NCBI GenBank assembly: GCA_027886185.1
Contig: WOAB01000103.1
Span: 2,322,001 to 2,386,000 of the forward strand
From: Rheum nobile
Lineage: Eukaryota > Streptophyta > Magnoliopsida > Caryophyllales > Polygonaceae
DNA length: 64,000 nucleotides
Direction of reading: 5' to 3'
Of this stretch, positions 55,722-64,000 are shown one piece after another. The translations under genes and the position numbers were made by a program. The notes under the pieces were generated by a model. It saw only the letters and a program-made list of their open reading frames with translations. It did no database searches and was not told the DNA's origin. Every line of letters begins with the position of its first letter. Position 1 is the stretch's first letter.

Positions 55722-57381
55722 CTAGTCAATGTATATCTTATGAGTATTATGTCCGTCAAACCAGGTTTGCTTACCTTTAGGCTTCTGTTCTAGCACCTTT
55801 ACCTTTTCTTCTAGGAACTGGTTTTTATCCCGAGAGGTTTGAAGAGCACAATTGAGAGTTTCATTTTTTTCAACCAGTTCCCTTCTTAGTTTCTCATTCT
55901 CAGTAGAGCATGTGTCCTCAGAATCCTTCTTACCAGGATAACCAATACCATATCTTTGCTTAATAAACACAGTTTGATTCACAGTTTTCTCATTGATAGA
56001 GTCAGTAAGATTATCAAGTTTGTTCATTATTTCAAGAAGCATGGTAAAGGTATTCTTTTTAGAGTCGGTAGGAGCAGCAACAGAAATATCAACATTCATG
56101 GGTTCCTTTTCCTAGTAATACATGAGTCACATTTCCTAGAGGAACTAGCAAGCAATTTTTCAGTTTCATCAAGTTTATTGCTCCAAACAGAATTTTCAGT
56201 AGATAAATATGAGATTCCATCTTCACATTCTTCTAGTTTTTCCTGAAGAGAACTATTTTCCTTTCCCAGTTTCTTAATGATCTTGATCAATTGTTTCTTA
56301 TCACACTCAAGAAGAGATTTAGTAAAGTCATAAGAGGATACCTCAGAGTCATCTGATTCGGTTGAATCCTCTTTAGCAATTAAGCACCTTCTTCTAGTGA
56401 TTCCATTCAGATCCAGTTCCCCATCTGAGTCTTCTAAGTCATCTCCAAAAGCAGCGAAAAGAGCTTTCTTCTTCATAGGCTTGTCATCTTCATTTGAGTT
56501 CTGTGGACAATTCTTAGCAAGATGTCCCCTTTCCTTGCATTGATAACAAGCATATTCTGAGAGATCTCTTTTCTGAAAGGGTTTCTTGTATTTTCCTTTG
56601 ATGAAGTGCTTCTTGATGTGCTTAGTGGCAAGAGCGGTCATATCATCTTCTTCTTCTTCAAGATCTGAATTTTCTTCCTCCATTTCCAGTCTTGAGAAGG
56701 CCTTGGAGATTTTTAAAGCAATTCCCTTCTCCATTTTCTTGGCAGAACTAATCTTGAGAGCCTCCCTTTCTTCAACTTCAAGTTTCCCTATGATCTGAGT
56801 TAAGGGAAGACTTTGAATCCAGGGGTAGTCTTTAAGACTCTCTTGATGAGGGTGAACTTCAAGTTGAGTCCGTCGATGATGACTAGAGATTTGGACCATT
56901 CGTCAAGCTCAACATCAGCATTGATGAGTTTGGTGACAAGTCTGGTGAAACGCGAGTGATACTGAGAGATGTTTTCTGTTTCAAGCATTTCGAATGTGTG
57001 GTACTCTCCCTATAGAGTGAACTTTCTGCTCTTTTTGAGTTCTTCACTTCCTTCATGCATCTCCTTGAGAGCTGTCCAGATGCCTTTGGCAGTTTCAATT
57101 CCTATCACCTAGTCCATGTCTTCTCTTGTTAACCCATTGAGAATGAGCTGACGAACCTTAGCATTGTTTTCCTTGATGGTGTAATACTTAGGCTTCCAAT
57201 CTGCTTCAACCATATCCTTAGGAACAACGCCGTCACCATTTTCAATCACGCGCCAACAGTAATAGTCAATGATTTGAATGTGGTTTGTCATGCATTTCTC
57301 CCACCATTCTTCTTCTCCCTTCTTCTGGAGGTGAGGCTTATTGATTGAGATCCCCAAATCGAATTCATTTGCACTAGACAT
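55722..57381 (-). pseudogene. Sirevirus-like gag with coiled-coil extension
   Basis: Starts MSSANEFDLGISINKPHL at 57381, continues in shifted frames (a stop at 57109; YHSRFTRLVTKLINADVELD at about 56930), then from 56899 the CCHC knuckle CYQCKERGHLAKNC and acidic region. From 56400 to 55722 there is a long Lys/Glu-rich coiled coil (KQLIKIIKKLGKENSSLQEK; NEKLRRELVEKNETL). A large gag with a coiled-coil C-terminal extension is a known feature of Sireviruses. Frame breaks at 57000, 56899 and 56096 make it non-functional. Confidence 0.75.
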
Positions 57382-57432
57382 CCTGAAATATGTACACTAA
57401 CACAAATCTAGAGTGTCTGCTCTAATACCAAT

Positions 57433-58170
57433 TGTAGGATCGTATGTGCTAGCAATCAAAGGGAACTGAGAATTCAGTTCTTTAGCAGCGGAATAAGTAA
57501 CAAAACAGATTTAAGACAAGTTTCTTAGAGTGAGAACCTTTGATAACCAACTAGTTATCCAGGATAAAATCCACTACCTCTGTTTCAAGAGAATTTCAAA
57601 GTCTACTTCTTTTTATTAATGCTTCGATTACAATCAACTAGAATAGAACACACAGATTAAAGACTTAAGACACACTTAAGACTTTCTACTTAGTTCGACC
57701 TAATCAAGCACTTAAAAGCAAGAGACTTACACAGTTCTTCTCACAAGAACAAGCACGGTTTTCTTCACCTTTAGCAATGCGTGGAAGTGTGTGTTAAATG
57801 AGAGAGTTTGATTACTTTATATATACATCTCAACCATATAGAATCAAGATCTATAGCTGGTTGATATGCACAAATAAAATAACAAAAAAGAAATCTAAAA
57901 AGATAATATTTATTACCAAATATTATCCTTCCCGGTTTTACATACTTTTGTTTTCATAAAAGATATACAAATAATCTCCTAACAATATATGAAAACAAGG
58001 ATATCTTAATATTCTCTCTCTAAGATAAGATCTACCCTAAACTGTCAGTCGTCGCTCATGATATCTCTTTCCAGTTAGCACGGCGTCATTATTCCTCAGT
58101 TCCCATGCCAGTTCCCAATTTTGGCATCTTGGTCTCTGTTTGTCATTTCCTGAACCTGAGTTCCCTGTTC
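57433..58170 (-). mobile_element. 5' LTR of Sirevirus-like element
   Basis: Inner boundary: plus-strand TGTAGGATCG at 57433, preceded by the minus-strand PBS TTGGTATTAGAGC (57418-57431). The first 170 bp match the 3' end of the solo LTR 50958-52081 in inverse orientation. The outer edge could not be set exactly; homology weakens and I place it near 58170. Confidence 0.55.
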
Positions 58171-58199
58171 AACTACACATATGTAAATATTAATAGCAA

Positions 58200-58784
58200 A
58201 GTGTTTGTCATCGTCAAAATTAGAAAAACTGAAGGAGGGAACTTTCAAGAGAACTAGAGTTCCTAAAAGTTCACATGGATGTTTTAGCAGTTCTATTACT
58301 TTTAGGCATGTTTTTAGAGCATTCAGAACACTACTCTATCCCCGAAATAACCACTCTCTATGTAAACCTGGTCAGATCAGTTCGTGAATCCTCCCCGCTG
58401 TCTTCTGACTCAGACGCATTCCGAAGTTACCACGACTTTGTCCATAGTTCTGCACCGAGACGAACTGCTTCTGAGCAGCACGAGACATTGTTGTGCTCGG
58501 CACTATTCTTGCGAAGAACAAATAACGTATCGCTCAGCCACCACCATGGTAGCCTGGATCCGTCCTCGAGCCAAGCTCTTGTGTCAACCCACCGCCATGA
58601 ACTGCAATTCGTGTGGGAAAGGTACTGCAGTGAGGTTGAAGATAATGATGGGCCATATCCAGCTTGATCTAACCGTCCTTAGGGTATATGACCCTTTAAG
58701 GGGGGTGTAATAGCAGGTTTGGACCGCAAATTATGATTAACGGCCGCTTGACCCCCTAGGTCACCATCCACAACGCACGCGAGC
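58200..58784. other. Unassigned, moderately GC-rich interval
   Basis: Overlapping plus-strand ORFs at 58275-58667 and 58384-58710 contain no domain I recognise. The text 'agggtatatgaccctttaaggggggtgtaatag' near 58680 resembles a polypurine/LTR junction (G-run followed by TGTAATAG), so it may be the end of an old retroelement. Confidence 0.3.
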
Positions 58785-59451
58785 TAACTAGTTCAAGTAT
58801 GATCGATTTCTTCTGCTTCTCTTCCGAAATTCCGCGTGTGTTTGCAATAGCTCCATCTTCCGAGCAATGTAACACCACCGATGCACTATGGCGGCGACTC
58901 GGGGAAGAGATGGAGGAGGAACTCGTACCCCGGCATGTGAAATGGCGAGAATCATCCCCGATGCGATTCCACCCGCGAGGTCCCCATCCGGTAGAAAAAC
59001 CCTCGTCTCATTCTCTCTCCTCTCCATCTCCGCCGTCTCCCGCTCCTTCGTCCTTGTCCTCTCCCAAGACGATCTTCGCGACTCTGCCGCATCTCCATCC
59101 GATGACTCTGAATCAACAGCCGCGGACGGCGGTGGCGAATCCTCCGACTGGGACGAGTTCGGTGATGTTGACTCCAAGTCCGAGGAGGAGCTAGACCCTG
59201 GGACATGGCGACCTGTTCTGGAAATTGAATCGGGCTCCGATTTCCAGCCCAAGGCTGGGGCGGAGGCTCTTTACTATTCTGGAGTGTCGAAGATGGTGGC
59301 GGCTGTGAGCTCGGGCGATCCAAGATTGATGGACGAAGCTGGTTCGGAGATCGAGGAGATGGCAATGGCTGGTTATCCGAATGCGTGATTAGTTCTAGGG
59401 TTTTTCTATCGGATGGGGACTGGAAGGGAGAGGATAACTAGTTCAAGTATG
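58785..59451 (+). pseudogene. Captured HRD3/SEL1L (ERAD) first-exon fragment
   Basis: The frame with ATG at 58942 (MARIIPDAI) has a hydrophobic stretch VSFSLLSISAVS, FVLVLSQDDLRD, then SDWDEFGDVDSKSEEELDPG and YYSGVSKMVAAVSSGDPRLM, matching the N-terminus of plant HRD3A/SEL1L, the ER-membrane partner of the HRD1 ubiquitin ligase. A stop (TGA at 59386) interrupts the segment that would begin the Sel1 repeats; VLGFFYRMGTGRER follows in frame, then homology ends at the repeat. The whole is bounded by 17-bp direct repeats TAACTAGTTCAAGTATG (58785-58801 and 59435-59451). Only a small N-terminal part of a roughly 650-residue family protein is present. Confidence 0.7.
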
Positions 59452-59489
59452 TTAATTTGCGTTCGTTTGTCTGTTTGTTTGGTTTTCAG

Positions 59490-59604
59490 ATTTCCACTTT
59501 TGGAGTTTCGGTTGTTGCTATAAAAAATGTCACTATAAATGACAACTTTTTCCCTGGACATTTTCCTGAACGGCATATTATGCCTGGTGTTCTCATGATC
59601 GATG
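59490..59604 (+). pseudogene. Captured FabZ (3-hydroxyacyl-ACP dehydratase) exon
   Basis: After a splice-acceptor-like TTGGTTTTCAG (ending 59489) the frame reads VAIKNVTINDNFFPGHFPER and MPGVLMID, the active-site loop of plastid FabZ (His in PGHFP is catalytic) in fatty-acid synthesis. A stop follows directly (ATGTATGA), without the next helix carrying the catalytic acid. One exon only; one residue of the usual FPERPIMPG differs (His for Pro). Confidence 0.7.
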
Positions 59605-59779
59605 TATGAACCAATTTTGAGAATTTCATCGTCTTCTATTTGGATGAAGTTGATGTACTGTCTAGGTCTTAATGGTTGATTTAGTCTGGCAATCTAGTGT
59701 GTTATGCATGCTTTACCTGATTTACCGAGGGTCGGTTGTAACTTGTAACTCATTGATTAATTCAAGGCTAAATTAATTC

Positions 59780-60345
59780 TGGGACAATTCCCAACTGTTC
59801 CTAAAGAGACTATTTTCAACTGTCCCTAAAGAAAAAATATTGTTAAACAACTGTCCCTAAAAAATACACTTTCAAAATGCCTTTGGGGACATTTGTCCCT
59901 AAAGAAACACTTCAAGAAGCATATGGGGACAGTTTCCCACAACTGTCCCTAAAGAGACACTTCAAGAAGCATATGGGGACAATTTCCAACTGTTCCTAGA
60001 GAGAAAGTATTGTTAAACAACTGTCCCTAAAAAAAGACACTTCCAAAATGGCTTTGGGGACAACTATCCCTAAAGAGACACTTCAAGAAACATATGGGGA
60101 CAGTTGGAAACTGTCTCTGTCCCTAGAGACAAAGTATTGTTAAACAACTGTCCCTAAAAAAAGACACTTTCAAAACGGCTTTGGGGACAACTGTCCCTAA
60201 AGAGGCACTTCAAGAAGCATATGTGGACAATTTTCAACTGTCCCTAGAGAGAAAATATTGTTAAACAACTGTCCCTAAAAAAGACACTTTTAAAATGCCT
60301 TTGGGTCTCTAAAAAAGACACTTCCAAAATATTGTTAAACAATTA
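59780..60345. repeat. About 120-bp tandem repeat rich in CTGTCCCTAAA
   Basis: Four to five imperfect copies. Each contains ACTGTCCCTAAAGAGACACT, 'tcaagaagcatatggggaca', 'agagaaagtattgttaaac' and 'gacacttccaaaatg.ctttggggaca'. Starts are near 59886, 59940 (shorter step), 60068 and 60188. The motif TGTCCCTA and its inverse GGGACA alternate, so the array can fold. Resembles subterminal repeats of a DNA transposon. Confidence 0.75.
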
Positions 60346-60349
60346 GGGT

Positions 60350-61080
60350 GCTTTAAATTATTAGTATTTTTCTTGTATACTCCAAGCTTCTTTTTAATCA
60401 ACCATATTCAATTAGTAATATTATATATGACTATGAGTCTATGACTAAAACAAATTTAACAAAAAATAAATAAATAACTTGGTTTTTTTGTTAAAGAAAA
60501 AAAAAGCGTTTCCAAAATATATTATCTAATAGTTTTTGCTGTTGTTAATTGGGTTAATTAATTTGTACATTAATTGTTATTTATAAAAAAATTCTTTCGA
60601 AAACTATTTTCATAAAATATTTGATTAAATATGTTAATCTATCTAAACCTATTGTGCTATAACACTCAGAATTATAGTAATATCTAGCTTCTCAAAGAAA
60701 AAGAATAATTGTAATCCTTATAATTTACTTTTTCGATTTATAAAATCTCGTCAGATCCGATAAGTTTGGTATTAAGAAAAAATAGAAAGAGGAAGCAAAG
60801 AAAAAATAGAAAGAGGAAGCAAACTTAAAATGAGATTAAAAAACGCTAGATTGTGAATTAATTTTTGTACAGCACGCACCATTATGTATGAAAACGCTAG
60901 ATCTATTAGGTAAAAGGGATCATGCATGCAATTTCAAATAAAAAGGGCCCGCGCGACATATTTGTGAGTAAATTCGGGCCCAATTTACTCTTGATCTAAT
61001 TGAAATGGAATAATTAAGTTGAGCGGGTCATTCTCGTTTGGTGGGCCAAGGTGGATGTTTGTTGCATGTGAAGACAAGGT
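60350..61080. other. AT-rich interval, nothing recognised
   Basis: No ORF, no terminal structure. A short direct repeat 'aagaaaaaatagaaagaggaagcaaa' occurs twice in tandem near 60775-60825, and a GGGCCC-containing inverted pair lies at 60945-60985. Confidence 0.4.
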
Positions 61081-61088
61081 CATTCTTA

Positions 61089-61412
61089 CGGGGTGTTTGG
61101 TTGTTGGGGTTGAGGAATGGGGTTGGGAATGGTTGGGGAATCCCAACCCAAAATTTAGTGTTTGGTGTTTGATATCTTGGAATCAAATCCATTTCCCAAA
61201 TCCAGTCAAACCCAAGATATCAACTCCCTCAATTTCTTTGGGGTTGAAAAAAAGGAATGAGGTATGAAAAAAGGTGAGAAAATGGTCTTTAAAACTTCAT
61301 TCCAATATACTAACCAAACACATAAATTCATTTATCACTTTTCAAATCCATACCTTCTCAATCCGATACCTCATTCCAACTCGATACCTAATTTTTACCA
61401 AACGCCCTAGAA
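61089..61412. mobile_element. MITE-like element with GGTGTTTGGT ends
   Basis: Starts 'ggggtgtttggttgttgggg' and ends 'ttaccaaacgccctag'; the ends are imperfect inverted repeats (GTGTTTGGT / GCGTTTGGT inward). The interior is A/T- and 'ttcattcca'-rich. A target duplication could not be fixed, so assignment to hAT or PIF/Harbinger stays open. Confidence 0.5.
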
Positions 61413-61419
61413 GAGAATG

Positions 61420-62040
61420 AAACCAAGGCCAGCAAAATTACAAATTTGCTTCGGCGGTTTGGTTGACGGGCCGTGGTGATCGAAGGGAGATTTAAGGAGC
61501 TAGAAGCCCATTTGCATCCAAACTCGAGTTTAACCCGGTCGGTAATTTCGACGCCGAGCTTTATTTGATTTAGATTAATAAATTGAATAGTATTTATAGA
61601 AAATTTCAATACGAATAACTTTTGATATTTCATGATTATTATATATATACCATGTCGGTACAAATTTGGGAGCAAACCTTTAATTAAAGCGGAACATGGG
61701 ATCCAAGCGCTAGCTATTAAAGACCGACAATCACGACGTTGAGATTAAGGTCTAAGGCGTAAGATGATTTGACAACGACAAAGATCGACGTTATGGCACA
61801 CAACAAGCCCCATGGAGTTTGCTCAAGAAACCCGAATACCAAGGCAAATTGATGATCTCAATCCAATCACAAACGAAATTAAAAATCACCTTGATAATTT
61901 CTACATCATCCACTCAGAAGAGTAAAACGAAGCGCACAACTAAGTTCTTCAATCCCACTGTTTTATTTTCCGATATCTATGTCATGAGGACATTAATGGA
62001 ATGAAAAACATTATTTTTTTCTAGAAATGATCTATTCGTT
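61420..62040. other. Interval with nothing recognised
   Basis: No domain-bearing ORF; short frames of 61-95 codons on either strand show no known motif. Confidence 0.4.
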
Positions 62041-62044
62041 ACAG

Positions 62045-62230
62045 ACAGACCAAGTGGCCTCAAGATAGTCAATTATGACCAATCAACATCCACTTATGGC
62101 CAACAACTAGCCACTTATAGAATTAGCCACTTATGGCCAACAAATAGTCACTTATGGCCAACAATTAGCCACTTATAGCCAACAATTAGCCACTTATGGC
62201 CAACCACTTATGGCAAACTAGTAGCCATTT
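62045..62230. repeat. About 22-bp tandem repeat
   Basis: About eight imperfect copies of a unit containing CCACTTATGGCCAACAATTAG. It is directly followed by another, different tandem array. Confidence 0.8.
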
Positions 62231-62640
62231 ATGGCCAATTATCAGCCTATGGGCCGCAGGGGCACTAGGTGCCATCTTCTTATTCTATTAACCTACGGGT
62301 CGAAGGGCACAAGCTGTCATCATCTTATTCTATTAGCCTACGGGCCGCAGGGGTACAAGATGTCATCATCTTATTCTATTAGCCTACGGGCTGCAGGGGC
62401 ACGAGCTGTCATCAGTCTTATTTCTATTTGCCTACGGGCCACTGGGCATGAGCTGCCATCTCATTTTATTAGCCTTCGGGCCACATAGACACGAGATTCC
62501 ATCTTCATTCTATTAGCCTTCAGGCCACATGGACACGAGCTATCATCAATCTTATTTCTATTTGCCTACAAACACTGGGCACAAGTTGCCATCTTCTTTC
62601 TATTAGCCTTCGGGCCACGACGGCACGGGCTTTCACGTAT
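62231..62640. repeat. About 57-bp tandem repeat
   Basis: About seven imperfect copies with the consensus anchors AGCCTACGGGCC, 'gggcacgagctgtcatcat' and 'cttattctatt'. The copies degrade to the right (AGCCTTCGGGCCAC.). Arrays like this occur in the 3' non-coding region of Tat/Ogre-type gypsy elements, and the next feature supports that. Confidence 0.75.
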
Positions 62641-63265
62641 GCTAGAGCACAAGCTGCTAGCTCCCCAAGTGATATGAAATCAAAACGACACTAACTGTCA
62701 ACCCATAAGATATCTAAAGCGCATTCTGACCCAAGGCATAAACCTCGGGGGCAAGCAAGAACAAGGCAAGAAAACACAGAGCATGCAAGCCGTTATGCAG
62801 AGTAATGATATGTTGCATCTAAGCTTAATCCAAATGAAATATTACATGAATCAACTTCATCAACCACGATTTGTGCTTAAGGAACCCGAGGGGCATTTGT
62901 GGAGGTAAAATTATGCAATTGTTTAATTAAATATTAATGATGATAATTATCTTCTTTTATTTATATCAAGCCCATTAAGAAAGATAGATCCATGACTCCA
63001 ACATGAAGTAAGGTATTGAATACCCTATTGAAACCTCAATTGAGGGGAGATTCTCATTAAATTTTAGAACTCTGAAACTCTAGTATCCCCTCATTCACAA
63101 GAATGCATTGAGTGTCGGAGGTGAAACGGGGGACAAGCCCCGCCTTTGGCCTTCACTCTATGTTTGCAGGGCATCGTAGATGATCGAAGGACGCTGAAAG
63201 ATCGCCGGAGTTACGGTTCTCATCGTCATCATCAATATTTATTGTGGTGCAGATTTATGCTAGCA
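62641..63265 (+). mobile_element. 3' end and LTR of a Tat-like Ty3/gypsy element
   Basis: 'aacctcgggggcaag' near 62741 and the PPT-like CCCGAGGGGCATT (62885-62897) are followed by TGTGGAGGTAAAATT at 62898, a typical LTR start for this group. The LTR probably runs to 'atttatgctagca' at 63265 (about 368 bp). No coding domains remain in the window, so the assignment rests on PPT style and context. Confidence 0.5.
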
Positions 63266-63483
63266 CAAGTACATTTTTTAAAACTTTACACATGTGATAT
63301 ATGTGTAACACGTGATATATGTGTAACACATACATTAATACTCGGACATAGCACGAACTCATCAAAAACACAATATTCTAGATAAACATTTTTTTCATAA
63401 TATAAACCAAAGACTACAGTGGTCCTATTGTAGAAAGAAAGATTAGAAGAACACCTTAAAACAAAAAAATAGATTTGTACGTG

Positions 63484-64000
63484 GAACCATGAGGTCCAAA
63501 CCTGACCTAGCTACCCATCAGGTTCAATCACGGGTTAACCATCTTGACAAGAACCGGGTTCATAGCAGACGGGTTGGACACTCTTTTTAACTCCCTGGTC
63601 TCATCACTCTCTCCTTGAGCACATGCTAGCTAGTACACGACTAGCTCCACAAGCTTCTCCTACATCATCCTTTTAATGGGCATTTTGCCGACCATCTCAT
63701 CCTTTCCCAGCTCCTCAACAACCAACACTTTCTACTTTGCCACCTTTATATGCATCCCCAACACCAACAACCACTTAATTTGACAAGTACAGGGGTCATT
63801 TTTTTTTGTCCCCGCACCCTCCCCACCCTTGGGTTGGATGTAGTCGTCATATTCTTGTGCACCAACGGTGCCCATACTAGAACATATTTCTCCCTGAGAG
63901 AACACGATGATCCCTATCTTGTACCCCGTCAAAGTGTAAAGCTTGCTCGCCTTTATGAAGAGATCGTAGATTCTCTTTGAAAAAGTTACTTAAAATTAAC
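63484..64000 (-). pseudogene. Decayed MADS-box pseudogene, running off the window
   Basis: Minus-strand homologue covering the C-terminal region (63484-63720), the middle, and the MADS domain up to the window end. 63932-63732 keeps TGYKIGIIVFSQGEICSSMG, equivalent to the domain's IIVFSPGKKVFSFG, but with changed and missing residues. Frameshifts precede and follow it. The N-terminus lies beyond 64000. It shares 'cttgacaagaacc' near 63553 with the copy at 43375. Confidence 0.7.

Overview
This is a stretch of nuclear DNA from a flowering plant, probably a eudicot. The evidence is plant-type LTR retrotransposons (Ty1/copia, including a Sirevirus-like one, and Ty3/gypsy), a type I (M-type, AGL62-like) MADS-box family, a Mutator-like transposase with a plant FAR1-type N-terminus, a Helitron, MITEs, and fragments of plant housekeeping genes with introns. 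I cannot name the species. The only protein gene that looks functional is the intronless MADS-box gene at 29586-30290 on the minus strand; nearly everything else is repeat or pseudogene.

The backbone is a locally duplicated MADS unit. Seven full or partial MADS copies lie on the minus strand at about 155-395, 21132-21417, 21985-22665, 29586-30290 (intact), 43375-43985, 44209-44333 and 63484-64000. Their flanks are also repeated: TATA-containing upstream blocks and several spacer landmarks recur between copies. Because the spacers are paralogous, they act as empty sites that date and delimit later insertions.

Insertions by region. 948-5211: a non-autonomous copia element (minus) with gag-protease followed by a long open tail with two hydrophobic segments, and an extra leader copy outside its left LTR. 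5990-17041: a copia element (minus, LTRs of 686 bp) whose 3' half is mirrored into a palindrome of about 6.6 kb with a 28-bp centre. 17445-18715: an inverted-repeat element. 18820-20070: fused fragments of an HGPRT gene and a Raf-like kinase gene, followed by a GATATTCA motif array. 23852-28676: a decayed copia element with TA...TA LTR termini and a 5-bp target duplication. 31780-34130: an acidic ORF and a decayed MULE transposase. 34334-36130: a 41-bp minisatellite with higher-order structure. 37180-39170: a Helitron-like element. 39171-43220: AT-rich decayed repeat DNA. 44537-44779: a MITE with a perfect 10-bp target duplication. 47060-58170: a nest made of a gypsy element with an internal deletion, two solo LTRs inside it, and a Sirevirus-like element truncated against gypsy sequence. 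58785-59604: fused fragments of HRD3/SEL1L and FabZ genes. 59780-63265: tandem repeats, a MITE, and the 3' end of a Tat-like gypsy element.

Functionally, this is a type I MADS cluster reduced to one intact member in a retrotransposon-rich neighbourhood. No rRNA, CRISPR or confident tRNA gene is present. Assignments to families rest on motif recognition from the sequence; no database search was run.
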